A stretch of 64,000 nt of DNA from Desulfuromonadaceae bacterium (GCA_019429445.1 JAHYIW010000006.1:1-64000), one strand, 5' to 3'. Counted from the stretch's first letter, positions 1-9,480 are shown. Notes: generated by a model not told the origin, from the sequence alone. A program made the numbers and translations.

Positions 1-3000
1 TCCCGGCATCGGCGATCCCGGCAACGAAGCCTGCGGCGCCGTTGCGGTGCGCATAGGTGTAGCTGTCGGCGCCGGTGTGACACTGGGCGCAGTCGCTGCG
101 ATCTTCTGCGGTGGTGTTGACGGTGACGGTGGTGTGCCCGGCGTGCGCGCCGGTCGCCGGGGCGTTGCCGTGACACAGGTTACAGCTTGAACTATCGACG
201 TCCCAGTCCGCCAGATAGCCACCAGCGGAAGGATCGTGACAGGCGGCGTTGTTGCAGGTGTTGTCGAGATCAACAAAACCCGTTATGAGTACCGAGGCAT
301 TATCCGCCACAGCCACCGCGCGGGCGGCGAGGGTCAACCCTTCATCAGCACCGGTGGTGTCGATGTGGGCGGTATCGGTCGGCACGGTGGCGTCATGACA
401 GCTGGCACAGGTGACACCGCTCAACGCCAGGTGTTTGCTGTGCGCGAGGCCGTCACCACCACCATTTTCCGGGGGATTGCCGTGACAGGAATCACAGCTC
501 AGCGAGGTGGCGGTCCAGACCGCAGCCTGTCCTGCGGCGGTGGCGTGACAAGCACCCGCACAGCTGGTCACCGTGTCATCACCGAGCACACCGCGTGTCC
601 CGTTGTCATCATAGCCGAGGCCGACAACGAAATTGGTCACACCGTCCATGTGCGCACCACCAGAAGTATAGGTATAGCTGGTCACCGTGGCACCGTGGCA
701 CTGGGCGCAATCAGAGAAATCTTCGGCGGGATTCGTCATATCACCATCGGCGACAGTGATATGCGTCTGGTGTGCACCGGAGGTCAACGCCCCTTTGGTG
801 GTTCCGGGGGCATAGGCATGGCAGTCACCGCAGTTGGTGCCGCCGTTGGAGCTGAACGGTGCCGCGTTGGTATGTCCATTGTGACAGGTAAAACAGTCCG
901 TACCTTCATTATGGGGCGCGCCAGTGGCGTCAGCGCGATTGTGTGCCACCACGGTGTGACAGGTCGCGCAGAGGTCATCACCGTTGGCGGCGTCACTCTC
1001 ATCGTAGGAACCGGCGCCGGTCAAAGCGGTGAAATCAACCGTGCCACTGTAGTTGCCGGTCGAGGTCGTATTGACCATATAGATATTGCTGCTACCGTGC
1101 GGATCGTGACAGACAGTACAGCCCTTGGCCTGGTGGGTGACAATGGTGGTGTGACAGGTGGTGCAGTCAAAACCGCCGACCAGGCGGGTATCGTCACCGC
1201 TGATACCATCAAAATGGCCGGCGGCAGCGGTGTCATGACAGGCATTACAGCTTTGATTCGCTGCAAGGTTAGCGGACACAAGATAGGTGCCGGAGGTCTT
1301 GTTGTGACCGGTGGTCGTGGCGGAATCCTTGGCGGGTGCGGTCTTGGCAGTAACAACCGCCAGTGCCCCGAGGTGGCAGGTTTCACAACTTACCGACGCG
1401 CTGTTGGTCCAGACCGGCTCGGCATCAACTTCGCTACCGGCAACCGTGGCACCGTGGCAGGCGTTACAGGTTGCCTGTGCCGGGGAACCGATGCTGCCGT
1501 CGAGGTGACCGGCATGGGCGGCGGTATTGGCACCGGCGCCGTGACAGGTAGCGCAGTCGATCCCGCTGACCGCCAGGTGTTTGGCATGAGTGGCAGAGGC
1601 AGGTGCGTTGGTCAAAACACCGTTATCGGTGCCATTATTATGACACGATGTACAGGTGATTGTTGTGCCGTCCCAGTCAGGGGACTTGAAATTGCCGCTA
1701 CCATCGGAGTGACAGTAGACGGCACAGGTTCCGGTTGCGCCGGAATAGGGAGTCGCACCGACGGTGAGGAAACCGCTGGTGTCAAAAGCGACATCGACGG
1801 TCTTGTTAACGTGCGTGGTACCGATGGCACCGGCAACCAGAGTTGTGGCGCTGGTGGCAGTATTAACATGGCAGGTCTTGCAGCTCACTCCGCTCAAGGC
1901 CAGGTGCGCGGCGTGGGAAGCGGAACCGTTGGTCATCGCGGCACTGTTATCATGACAAGCATTGCAGGTCGTGATCGCTCCGGTGGTACTGCCTGCTGCC
2001 CAGGCCGGAATGGTCGCCGCCACATAGCTGCGGGCGATATCACTGGTCCGGGCACCGCCGTTGGAGTGACAGTAGACCGCGCTACAGGTGCCCGCACCAG
2101 AAGTCGTGTAGGTCGGGGTCAGGTTGCCGTCGCCGCTGGCGAGGGCATCGTAGCTGCCACCGACAAAAACGTCCTGGAAGGTGCCGGTATCGTGGCTGTT
2201 GTTGAGGTGACAGATGGCACAGCTGAAGGTGTAGTTACCGCTGCCAGCGGCATGAGCGGCGTGCGGGGTCGCTGATTCGTCTTTGAACGGGGTGTAGCCG
2301 GCGGCATAACCGTCAGGCCCGCCCGGCGTATTCACACTGGGAGGATAGCCGTGGCAGCCGTCGCAGCCGCCAGCCGCTTCAAATGAGTACGTCCCGCCAT
2401 CGTGGGTGTGACAGGTGCGGCAGTTTTCCCCTTCGATGTGCGTCCGGGCACTGGCCGGCATGGCCGTCAACTGCCCGTGGCACTGTTCGCAATAACCGGC
2501 ACTGTCACCGACGCTTTCGCCTGACCAGACCTGGGCAACGGTTTTGCTCCCCCCGTTGGTCGTGGTCGGATCTTTGAAATTGAGCGTGCTGACCGTTCCG
2601 AAAGCGGTGGTGGTCACCTCAGCGCGCAACACAAAGTAGTTCGGATCACCGTTGTTGTAGACATGGCCGCTGTGACAACCGAGACAGCCAAGAGCTTCTG
2701 TTGCATTGCCGTGAGGCTGATAGGTATGACAGGCCTGGCAGAGATTGGAACGCAGTTGGGCGGTTTCGGCGGACGATCCCCCGGTCCGCAGAGGTCCGTC
2801 GGTACGGAGCAGGTTGCCGTCGGAGGACACAAGAGTGCTGGCAGCCCCGTCAACGGTCGTTGAATTGGAATCGGTAAAGTGGACGCCATGACAAGAGGTA
2901 CAACTGACCATTCCGGTTGCGCCCACGGTGCGCACGTCACCGCTCCCGGTGTTGGTGATCGAAGCGTTATATTTTGAGGGATTGGCGGCAGCAACGGCGG

Positions 3001-3580
3001 CATAATTGACCGCGGCCCCGACCGGGTGAGTCAGGTAGGCGTTGGCATTATTGATGTACCACGGTTTGTGACAATCGGCGCACATCTGGTCTTCATCCGT
3101 CGGAACCTTGAGCAGTTTCAGTTTGACATTTTTATCCGCATGAGGATCGTGACAACGGAAACAATGCAGCTGCCCCTCAGTTATCCGGTAACGGCCATTA
3201 AATTGAGTCAGATAAAGAGTCGGCTTTGCAGCACCTGCTGCCGGGACGTTTTCGCCGGAAGTTTTCAGCCACAGGTGGGATGTCTGCTCGGACGGTGTTG
3301 CACCGGAAATTTCACTGGTAACAGTATTCATCGTGTTACTGGCATCGTCGACACTGAAAAAACCGGGGATATTATAGGTGACATCATCATTAAACATCAC
3401 CGTGGGGTTCGTGCTGACATGACATAACGTACAGGGATTCCCGTCCAAGGCGGCCATATTCAAGCCAGGCTTGTGACATTGGTTGCAGCTTGCATAGTGG
3501 GTCTGTCGCGCGACACTCAATGAGGGCAGCAACATAAGCGCGACAAGGATAAGCGCTGCTTTATTCGCAAAAGTAAACAT
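1..3580 (-). CDS. Large multiheme c-type cytochrome (3' end outside the window)
   Basis: Reading the minus strand from ATG at 3580 gives an open frame of 1193 codons that reaches the window edge without a stop. It starts with a signal peptide (about residues 1-24, ending near SVA) and then carries about 32 haem-binding motifs. Most are CXXCH, but some are CX3CH (CAVYCH, CAGACH) or CX4CH (CSAVYCH, CNNAACH), spacings known from Geobacter-type CxxxxCH proteins. Between motifs are degenerate repeats of the form GVxCxxCH with Gly/Ala/Thr-rich linkers. Such proteins are periplasmic or outer-surface electron carriers in metal- or electrode-respiring bacteria. Frames on the plus strand here are antisense shadows. 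The exact partner is unknown and the C-terminus is not visible. Confidence 0.93.
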   Translation of the reverse strand, partial: MFTFANKAALILVALMLLPSLSVARQTHYASCNQCHKPGLNMAALDGNPCTLCHVSTNPTVMFNDDVTYNIPGFFSVDDASNTMNTVTSEISGATPSEQTSHLWLKTSGENVPAAGAAKPTLYLTQFNGRYRITEGQLHCFRCHDPHADKNVKLKLLKVPTDEDQMCADCHKPWYINNANAYLTHPVGAAVNYAAVAAANPSKYNASITNTGSGDVRTVGATGMVSCTSCHGVHFTDSNSTTVDGAASTLVSSDGNLLRTDGPLRTGGSSAETAQLRSNLCQACHTYQPHGNATEALGCLGCHSGHVYNNGDPNYFVLRAEVTTTAFGTVSTLNFKDPTTTNGGSKTVAQVWSGESVGDSAGYCEQCHGQLTAMPASARTHIEGENCRTCHTHDGGTYSFEAAGGCDGCHGYPPSVNTPGGPDGYAAGYTPFKDESATPHAAHAAGSGNYTFSCAICHLNNSHDTGTFQDVFVGGSYDALASGDGNLTPTYTTSGAGTCSAVYCHSNGGARTSDIARSYVAATIPAWAAGSTTGAITTCNACHDNSAAMTNGSASHAAHLALSGVSCKTCHVNTATSATTLVAGAIGTTHVNKTVDVAFDTSGFLTVGATPYSGATGTCAVYCHSDGSGNFKSPDWDGTTITCTSCHNNGTDNGVLTNAPASATHAKHLAVSGIDCATCHGAGANTAAHAGHLDGSIGSPAQATCNACHGATVAGSEVDAEPVWTNSASVSCETCHLGALAVVTAKTAPAKDSATTTGHNKTSGTYLVSANLAANQSCNACHDTAAAGHFDGISGDDTRLVGGFDCTTCHTTIVTHQAKGCTVCHDPHGSSNIYMVNTTSTGNYSGTVDFTALTGAGSYDESDAANGDDLCATCHTVVAHNRADATGAPHNEGTDCFTCHNGHTNAAPFSSNGGTNCGDCHAYAPGTTKGALTSGAHQTHITVADGDMTNPAEDFSDCAQCHGATVTSYTYTSGGAHMDGVTNFVVGLGYDDNGTRGVLGDDTVTSCAGACHATAAGQAAVWTATSLSCDSCHGNPPENGGGDGLAHSKHLALSGVTCASCHDATVPTDTAHIDTTGADEGLTLAARAVAVADNASVLITGFVDLDNTCNNAACHDPSAGGYLADWDVDSSSCNLCHGNAPATGAHAGHTTVTVNTTAEDRSDCAQCHTGADSYTYAHRNGAAGFVAGIADAG

Positions 3581-4053
3581 AGGTCAGACTCCCAGTCGGA
3601 AAGGACTCGTTTATATCTGTCAATTAATTGAATTTATAGCGATACGCCATCTCATTGATGCAAATTTCACTCCAAACAGGATCATGCCAAGCTTCAGGCT
3701 CCATGTCAGGGCTCATAAAGAACAAAAAAGTAAGCAAAAAAGACCTCTCCGGTTGCAATAAAAGTGACATCACTCCGTGACAAAGAAACACCTGCAGCAC
3801 CCGAATTCCCGGTCTATTGGCGGATATCCGGGGAAAAGGCCAGTTTGAGCATTTCATCGAGCGAGGAGGATTTCTACCGTGCATTTGCACAGTTTGAGTC
3901 ACTTAAAGGCACATAAACCAGCTGAGCAGGTGAAGAAGCATTGACTTGCGATCAGGGAAAAAGAGGGGACGAAAAATATTGGTGCAACTGAGTCGGCCCT
4001 GTCCGCGCGAAGCGAACAGGGCCGATTTTCAATCAGCAGTAGCTGGCTGTTTT
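3581..4053. other. Intergenic region between cytochrome and nrfA
   Basis: No convincing gene. A 92-codon minus-strand frame (3624-3902) has no ribosome site, no recognisable motif and a random-looking composition. The region holds the upstream part of the cytochrome gene and, close to the nrfA stop, a strong hairpin. Confidence 0.6.
3993..4025 (-). terminator. Hairpin downstream of nrfA
   Basis: TCGGCCCTGT and ACAGGGCCGA form a perfect 10-bp stem around a 13-nt loop, 29 nt after the nrfA stop codon. On the minus strand no clear T-run follows, so it may be an RNA-stabilising hairpin or a weak terminator rather than a classical intrinsic terminator. Confidence 0.5.
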
Positions 4054-5553
4054 TTAGTTGTAGGAGGTCTTGAATTTCATCTCTGCGCGCGATTTAGGGT
4101 CATAAATTCCTTTGCTTTTCCCGGCTTCGATCCACTGCTGCCGGAGCCCGCTGAGGAAACTTTTCTTTTCCTGAACCAGCGTGTCGAAAGGCAGGCCAAC
4201 AACCTGCTGGGCTTTTTCCTTGGTCGAAAAATCGGGCACAACGTAGTCGGCGGCCTTATATTTGGCCAACACCGTGCGCAACTTCAGGCGGGCTTCCTGC
4301 CCCTTGTTGATGGCGCTGCCCAGCACCCGCAGGGTCTCTTCGGGAGCATGGAAAAAGGAGCCGTGGGAAGCGATGGAGTAGTCCCAGCGCCATTGGGCGT
4401 GACGAAGATCCTGCAATGCCGGTCGCATCTCTGCTTCAGTCGCTCCCAGCTCCCAGGCCTTGCCCGCTTCGAGGTGGGCCTTGGCGAGAACATCCATGGC
4501 GATGCCGGAAAGTTCGTTTTTACGCTCCAGCTTTCGCTCGATAGTCGCGCGGAATTCTTTTTCAGTTCCCTGGTGACAGTTCAGACAGGTGTTGCCAATA
4601 TTGTCGAGCGGACTGCCGACCTGGTGGTTGGAATATTTGACCCCGCCTTCGCGGACGTAAGGCATGTGGCAGTCGGCGCAGGACAGCCCCTGTTTGCCAT
4701 GGACGCCGGTGACGAACATTTCATAGCCGGGGTGCTGGGCCTTGAGCATCGGGGTCTTGCTGATCGCGTGCTTCCAGTCGGAAAAATCACGATCATCATA
4801 GTATTTTTCGATCTGTTCGGCCGAGAAACCATTGTCCCACGGCAAGGTCACAACCCCGGCGGTCTTCTTCACCCCTTTGTCGTTCCACTCCGTTTTCTTG
4901 AAATAATACTCAACGTGACACTGGGCGCAAACCAACGTCCTCATCTCCTGATGCGTGGCTTCGGCATACTTCAAGCTGCCTTCAGCGTCCAGCCCCCGCT
5001 CCAGATAAGGACGGGTCGCGGACAGTTTCATGGTCTTGTTGTCGTGACAGTCGGCACAGCCGATGGTGTTGACAATCTCACCACCAAGCCGGGCCCATTT
5101 ACCGGTGAAATAGTCGAGCTCACCGTTCTTGTCCATCACCCGCGGCACATCAGGGGATTTGCAGGTCCAGCAGGCGGTTGGCATTGGCCCGGACTTGTCG
5201 TCGACCGGCGCGCCGGTGCGCAGGGTGTTGATGTTGTCTTCAAGGGCGTAATAATGGCCGCGCGGCGCATTGTAGTCTTTTGCGAAACCGTACCCAGCCC
5301 ACATCACCACCAGCGCAGGAGATGATTTCAGGACATCCTTGATTTCGTCACTTTTGCTCGTCTTCATGTAGGAATCATACTGACGGGGGAAATACTTGCC
5401 CCACTCCGAGCTGCGTGGTTCCAATTTCTTGATGTCCGGAACAGCATTGATCGCCTGCTGTTCTGCCTTGTTTTCCTTGATCGAAACCAGCAACAACAGC
5501 ATTGGAACGATGACGACAATCGATACAATTGTAACAATCCATGATCTTTTCAT
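4054..5553 (-). CDS. nrfA: Ammonia-forming cytochrome c nitrite reductase NrfA
   Basis: Pentahaem periplasmic enzyme reducing nitrite to ammonium with six electrons. The 499-residue product starts with an uncleaved-looking membrane/signal segment (residues 5-25). It has the diagnostic catalytic haem motif CWTCK at 128-132, whose lysine is the proximal ligand, followed by CADCH (166-170), CAQCH (209-213), CADCH (292-296) and CLNCH (323-327). The length is typical of the family. It lies 26 nt downstream of nrfH, so the two form an nrfHA operon in which NrfH passes quinol electrons to NrfA. Start ATG is preceded by a GGGAGA ribosome site. Confidence 0.97.
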   Translation of the reverse strand: MKRSWIVTIVSIVVIVPMLLLLVSIKENKAEQQAINAVPDIKKLEPRSSEWGKYFPRQYDSYMKTSKSDEIKDVLKSSPALVVMWAGYGFAKDYNAPRGHYYALEDNINTLRTGAPVDDKSGPMPTACWTCKSPDVPRVMDKNGELDYFTGKWARLGGEIVNTIGCADCHDNKTMKLSATRPYLERGLDAEGSLKYAEATHQEMRTLVCAQCHVEYYFKKTEWNDKGVKKTAGVVTLPWDNGFSAEQIEKYYDDRDFSDWKHAISKTPMLKAQHPGYEMFVTGVHGKQGLSCADCHMPYVREGGVKYSNHQVGSPLDNIGNTCLNCHQGTEKEFRATIERKLERKNELSGIAMDVLAKAHLEAGKAWELGATEAEMRPALQDLRHAQWRWDYSIASHGSFFHAPEETLRVLGSAINKGQEARLKLRTVLAKYKAADYVVPDFSTKEKAQQVVGLPFDTLVQEKKSFLSGLRQQWIEAGKSKGIYDPKSRAEMKFKTSYN

Positions 5554-5579
5554 TGTTTATTCTCCCTGGTTAAGTTTTG

Positions 5580-6104
5580 CTATAGTTCTTTGACGCCGAG
5601 GTTGTTTTGTGCTGCCAACAGACTTCTGGTGGTGCCGTGGGGCACGCTCCGATGACATTCCCAGCAGTTGCGCCCCATTGGCACACCGTCTTTTTGAGGA
5701 TAGCGTTCACTGTTGGCCAGCATCTGCGAGACCAGCTCCTGATGGCAGGAGATACAGTTGGCCTGAATTCTCTCGGCAGCGTTGTCGGTGATACGCAAAT
5801 TCTTGCCGTAGCTGCCCAGCGTCATGGCGAGAGAGTGGTTGATGCCGTCCCTTGATTTGGAGATCATCTTGTTGATAAAGGTATCGCGCGGCAGATGACA
5901 CTCCACGCACGTGGCTCGATCGCGATGCGAGCTGTGCTGCCATGTTGCGTAGTGGGTGTTCATGGTATGGCAGTTGATGCAAGCCTTCGGGTCTCCCGAG
6001 AGATATGAGAGCATTTTCGATTCGTAGACGACATAACCGAACATGCCGAGTACCGCGACGACGCAGCAACTTGCCAAATACTTCATTACTTTTCCGGTTT
6101 CCAT
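5580..6104 (-). CDS. nrfH: NrfH-type tetrahaem quinol dehydrogenase
   Basis: Membrane-anchored NapC/NirT-family cytochrome that oxidises menaquinol and supplies NrfA. The 174-residue protein has one N-terminal transmembrane helix (about 8-27) and four haem motifs: CINCH (42-46), CVECH (66-70), CISCH (117-121) and CWECH (147-151). An AAAGGG ribosome site sits 6 nt before the ATG at 6104; an internal ATG (Met7) is a less likely start. It is the first gene of nrfHA. A sigma54-type promoter lies about 300 nt upstream. Confidence 0.96.
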   Translation of the reverse strand: METGKVMKYLASCCVVAVLGMFGYVVYESKMLSYLSGDPKACINCHTMNTHYATWQHSSHRDRATCVECHLPRDTFINKMISKSRDGINHSLAMTLGSYGKNLRITDNAAERIQANCISCHQELVSQMLANSERYPQKDGVPMGRNCWECHRSVPHGTTRSLLAAQNNLGVKEL

Positions 6105-6193
6105 AAGCAGCCCTTTGCGTTATTTTGGTTGACAGGATATCTTGCAGACGAACTCCGCATAGAGTTTCCCCTGGGGTAACTGTTCAGCTCTTT

Positions 6194-6244
6194 TGTAGGA
6201 GCGGCTTTAGCCGCGAACAATCGCGCCTGAAGGCGAATCCTACA
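6194..6244. repeat. REP/BIME-like palindromic element, part 1
   Basis: Outer ends TGTAGGA and TCCTACA are perfect inverted repeats. Inside are two small hairpins (GCGGCTTTAGCCGC, and TCGCGCC paired with AAGGCGA). The GTAG foot followed by a GC-rich hairpin is the classical signature of REP sequences mobilised by RAYT transposases. It sits in the presumed 5' leader of nrfHA. Confidence 0.75.
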
Positions 6245-6246
6245 GC

Positions 6247-6328
6247 GTCATTCCGGCAAGATTTTAGCCGGAATCCAGATTTTTCAGGTTTAAAGGCTGG
6301 ATCCCCGACAGGAGCACTCGGGGATGAC
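6247..6328. repeat. REP/BIME-like palindromic element, part 2
   Basis: Begins GTCATTCC and ends GGGGATGAC, forming imperfect outer arms. Inner hairpins pair TTCCGGC with GCCGGAA and TCCCCGA with TCGGGGA. This is a second, different dispersed-repeat type placed 2 nt after the first element. Confidence 0.7.
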
Positions 6329-6401
6329 GGCCTTTGGTCGAGCAGGTGAATAATTACCCCCTGGGTTCAGTTTCATCCGGAGTCCGTTTCATTCGAATAA
6401 T

Positions 6402-6418
6402 CTGCACCCACCGTGCCA
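6402..6418 (-). promoter_or_regulatory. Sigma54 (RpoN) promoter candidate for nrfHA
   Basis: The minus strand reads TGGCAC-GGTGG-GTGCA, with the required GG and GC doublets exactly 10 nt apart (-24/-12 type). The expected start point is near 6390, giving a leader of about 285 nt before the nrfH ATG. The neighbouring gene at 8146 encodes a sigma54 activator, which fits. Confidence 0.7.
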
Positions 6419-6469
6419 TCGAAAAAGATATGTAAATACAGTAAGTTGAAAGGCCTGCTCGGATTTAAT

Positions 6470-6485
6470 GTTACTTTATGGTAGC
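6470..6485. promoter_or_regulatory. Enhancer-like palindrome, site 1
   Basis: GTTAC-N6-GTAGC, an imperfect copy of the site at 6504. It lies about 80-95 bp upstream of the predicted sigma54 start for nrfHA, where enhancer-binding proteins usually bind. Confidence 0.5.
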
Positions 6486-6503
6486 GCTCCACCTGAATTG
6501 ATC

Positions 6504-6519
6504 GTTACCACTTAGTAAC
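6504..6519. promoter_or_regulatory. Enhancer-like palindrome, site 2
   Basis: Perfect inverted repeat GTTAC-N6-GTAAC. Its centre is 34 bp (about three helical turns) from that of site 1, so two dimers would sit on nearly the same face. The probable binder is the NtrC-type regulator encoded at 8146-9480. Confidence 0.55.
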
Positions 6520-6593
6520 ATTATTTTTTTCATTATTATTTTATAATATTTCACGAAACACCGATTACAACCGCACTAAAGGTTTTTTCCGGC

Positions 6594-8171
6594 ATGCAGC
6601 TAAGGACGCGCTTCATACTTCTCATCGGGCTGGTGATCAGCTGCTCCTACGGGGTAACTTTTTACCGGACTTCCGATTTTCAGGAAGAACTGGTGGTTGA
6701 ACAGGCGACCTTGCAGGCAAAAATGCTTTTTCATCAGATTCGGCTTACCCGCCAGTGGGTGGCGGATCACAACGGACTTTTCTTTGTCAAGGGGCCAGGC
6801 GTCGAGCCCAATCCGTTTTTGAAAGAAGGGCAAATCCGCGATGCACAGGGCAACTGGCTGGTCAAACGCAACCCCGCGATGGTCACCCGCGAACTCTCTG
6901 TTTACGCTGCGCGAGAGGGGATGGGACAGTTCAACGTCACCAGCCTGCGCCCGCTCAATGCGGACAACGCCCCGGATGATTTCGAACGCCGTAGCCTGCT
7001 ATCTTTCGAACAGGGAGCCAGGGAGGCGATTGCCATTGAAAAGGTCGCCGGTAAAAAACGCCTGCGTTACATGGCGCCGCTGCTGGTCGAGAGTCAGTGT
7101 CTGCAATGTCACGCCGAACAGCATTATTCAATCAACGACATTCGCGGGGGGATGAATGTCACCATCCCGATGGATCGTGCTTTTGACGAAATCAGCAACA
7201 ACAACCGGATGTTGCTGAACATTGCGCTGGCCACCATCGTTATCGTTGCGTTGACAATCTTTTTTCTTTTCGATTTGCTGGTCGCCAGGCGACTGAAAAG
7301 CCTTGCCCGGGAAATGGACCAGTACCCGCTCCAGCGGCGACTGGAGCGTTTGAAAACACCGGATAAGGCCGATGAAATCGGCACGTTGGCTGGCCATTAC
7401 CGCAGCCTGTGTCGGCGCCTGGAACGGTCCCAGGAAGAACTCAATGCCACCCGCGAGCAGGTTTTTCAGAGTGAAAAGCAGGCGGCACTGGGGCGGCTGG
7501 TTGCAGGGATCGCACATGAAATCAATAACCCCCTGGGGGGGATGCAGAACTGCATTCAAACGATGAAGCGAAATATGGAGCAGCCCGATCTGCAAATTCG
7601 TTATCTGGAGCTGCTCGCACAAGGGGTTGACCGGATCAAGGGAACCGTGCAGCAATTATTGAATATCGGTCGCAAAGAACCGCTTGAATTTATGCGCGGG
7701 GACGTCGACGCGATGATCGATGATTGCCTGGAACTGACCTGCATGGGACGCGACAAGGTCACCATCACCCGGCAACTGAAGATCGGCAGACCGCTCCTCG
7801 TCGGGATGGAGGGGCTGCGCCAGGTGGTGATGAATCTGGCCGGCAACGCCGTCCAGGCGATGGGAGACACGGGGGGGACGTTGTGCGTGAGCAGTCGGCT
7901 GGAAGAGCTGCGCCTGGTGCTCGAAATTGCCGATAGCGGGCCAGGTATCGCCCCGCAACACCTGGACAAGATCTTTGAACCGTTTTTCACCACCAAGGAG
8001 GTTGGCGAAGGCACCGGCCTCGGGCTCTCCGTCTCCCACGCGTTGATTAAGCAGATGGATGGTGAGCTGTCAGTTCGCAACGGCACCGCGGGCGGCGCGA
8101 TTTTTACAGTAACCGTCCCTCTGGCGCAGGAGGAGAAAGGGAGCTATGACCATACGTATTCTGGTCGCTGA
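6594..8171 (+). CDS. Sensor histidine kinase with periplasmic c-haem (Tll0287-like) domain
   Basis: Membrane kinase of 525 residues. Transmembrane helices at about 8-24 and 203-226 bound a periplasmic domain of the Tll0287-like/DUF3365 type with a CLQCH haem motif at 169-173. A HAMP-like linker follows, then the phosphoacceptor H-box (GIAHEINNP, His308), an N-box (NLAGNAVQAM), a G1 box (DSGPGI) and an F/G2 region ending GTGLGLS. It probably senses redox state or a haem ligand such as NO or nitrite (inference). It overlaps the response-regulator gene by 26 nt and is divergent from nrfHA, its likely target. Confidence 0.92.
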   Translation: MQLRTRFILLIGLVISCSYGVTFYRTSDFQEELVVEQATLQAKMLFHQIRLTRQWVADHNGLFFVKGPGVEPNPFLKEGQIRDAQGNWLVKRNPAMVTRELSVYAAREGMGQFNVTSLRPLNADNAPDDFERRSLLSFEQGAREAIAIEKVAGKKRLRYMAPLLVESQCLQCHAEQHYSINDIRGGMNVTIPMDRAFDEISNNNRMLLNIALATIVIVALTIFFLFDLLVARRLKSLAREMDQYPLQRRLERLKTPDKADEIGTLAGHYRSLCRRLERSQEELNATREQVFQSEKQAALGRLVAGIAHEINNPLGGMQNCIQTMKRNMEQPDLQIRYLELLAQGVDRIKGTVQQLLNIGRKEPLEFMRGDVDAMIDDCLELTCMGRDKVTITRQLKIGRPLLVGMEGLRQVVMNLAGNAVQAMGDTGGTLCVSSRLEELRLVLEIADSGPGIAPQHLDKIFEPFFTTKEVGEGTGLGLSVSHALIKQMDGELSVRNGTAGGAIFTVTVPLAQEEKGSYDHTYSGR

Positions 8172-9480
8172 AGATGAAGAGATCATGCGCATCACGGTTC
8201 TCGATCACCTGCGCAATCAGGGGTGGCTGGCCGATGAAGCGGCGACCGGGACCGCGGCTTTGGAGCTGGTCAGGAAAAACCACTATGAGCTGATCCTCTC
8301 CGACATCCGCATGCCGGGGATGGACGGCGAACGATTGCTGACTGAGGTAAAAAGAGTGGCCCCGCGCACGGAGGTGGTCATGATGACCGCCCACGGCAGC
8401 ACCGACAACGCCGTCAACTGCCTGAAAAAAGGGGCGGCAGACTACATTCTCAAGCCGTTTGACCTTGATGACCTGACCTTTCGCATCAACCGCCTGCTCG
8501 AAATGCAAAGGATCAAGGCCCGCTGTGTCTCTCTGGAGCAGTGCTGCGGCCTGCGCCGACCGCTGATCGGCTCCAGCCCGGCCATGGAGAAAGTCCTCAG
8601 CCTCATCAGCCAGGTCGCTCCGGCGGACTCCTCGGTCCTCATCCAGGGAGAAAGCGGCACCGGCAAGGAGCTGGTAGCTGCCGCCATCCATTACGAGAGC
8701 CGCCGGGCCGACAAACCCTACATCCGGGTAAATTGCGCCGCAATCCCCGCCGGGCTGATGGAATCCGCACTTTTCGGCCACGAAAAAGGAGCCTTCACCG
8801 GTGCCGACAAAACGGTCATCGGCAAATTTGAGCTGGCGGATCACGGGACTATTCTGCTCGACGAAATCGGTGATCTGCCGCTTGATCTGCAAGTGAAACT
8901 GCTGCGGGTCCTTCAGGAACGGGAAATCGAGCGAGTCGGCGGCAGCAACACCATCCCTGTCGATGTACGGGTCATCTGTGCTACGGCGAAAGATCTCGCC
9001 GATCAAGTACAAAAGGGCCATTTTCGGCAAGATCTTTATTACCGTTTGCAGGTGATCCCGATTCAAATCCCCCCGCTGCGCCAACGTCCTGACGACATTC
9101 TTGAGTTGGCCACCTTTTTTCTGCGCGAGTTCGGTGACGAACGGGGGATGTCCTTTCAACTGTCGCCGGAGGCGCGCCAGGCCCTGGAACAGTACCCCTA
9201 CCCTGGCAATGTGCGCGAGCTGCGCAACCTGCTGGAGCGCGTCTCGGTCCTCGCTCCAGCCCCCAAAATTCAGCTCTGGGACCTGCCGGTAGAGATCCGC
9301 AACACCCTCCATGACAGTGACAGCGAAGCGGACAATCTCGCCGCGACTGTCGCTGCCGCCGAGCGCAAGTGTATCCTGCGGGCGGTTGAGAAAAGCGCTG
9401 GCAACAAAACCGAAGCGGCGGCCCTGCTCGGGATCAGCCGGAAAAATCTCTGGGAAAAGATGAAGCTCTACGGGTTGTAG
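8146..9480 (+). CDS. NtrC-family sigma54-dependent response regulator
   Basis: The 444-residue protein has a receiver domain with phospho-acceptor Asp53 ([13 protein letters not shown]) and the conserved lysine in ILKPF. Its AAA+ domain has Walker A GESGTGKE (about 168-175), the sigma54-contacting GAFTGAD loop and Walker [12 protein letters not shown] Fis-type HTH closes the protein ([20 protein letters not shown]). It is translationally coupled to the haem-containing kinase. It should activate sigma54 promoters by binding upstream palindromes; the best nearby candidate is the nrfHA promoter. Confidence 0.95.
   Translation: MTIRILVAEDEEIMRITVLDHLRNQGWLADEAATGTAALELVRKNHYELILSDIRMPGMDGERLLTEVKRVAPRTEVVMMTAHGSTDNAVNCLKKGAADYILKPFDLDDLTFRINRLLEMQRIKARCVSLEQCCGLRRPLIGSSPAMEKVLSLISQVAPADSSVLIQGESGTGKELVAAAIHYESRRADKPYIRVNCAAIPAGLMESALFGHEKGAFTGADKTVIGKFELADHGTILLDEIGDLPLDLQVKLLRVLQEREIERVGGSNTIPVDVRVICATAKDLADQVQKGHFRQDLYYRLQVIPIQIPPLRQRPDDILELATFFLREFGDERGMSFQLSPEARQALEQYPYPGNVRELRNLLERVSVLAPAPKIQLWDLPVEIRNTLHDSDSEADNLAATVAAAERKCILRAVEKSAGNKTEAAALLGISRKNLWEKMKLYGL

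Noticed and set aside
236-2275. 679-codon plus-strand open frame rich in Gly, Thr and Val
   Set aside because: It is antisense to the cytochrome gene; its length comes from the repeated haem codons on the minus strand. No ribosome site or domain.
3624-3902. 92-codon minus-strand frame between the cytochrome and nrfA
   Set aside because: No ribosome site, no motif, random-looking composition.
3946-5325. 459-codon plus-strand frame
   Set aside because: Antisense shadow of nrfA, whose five haem motifs are unmistakable on the minus strand.
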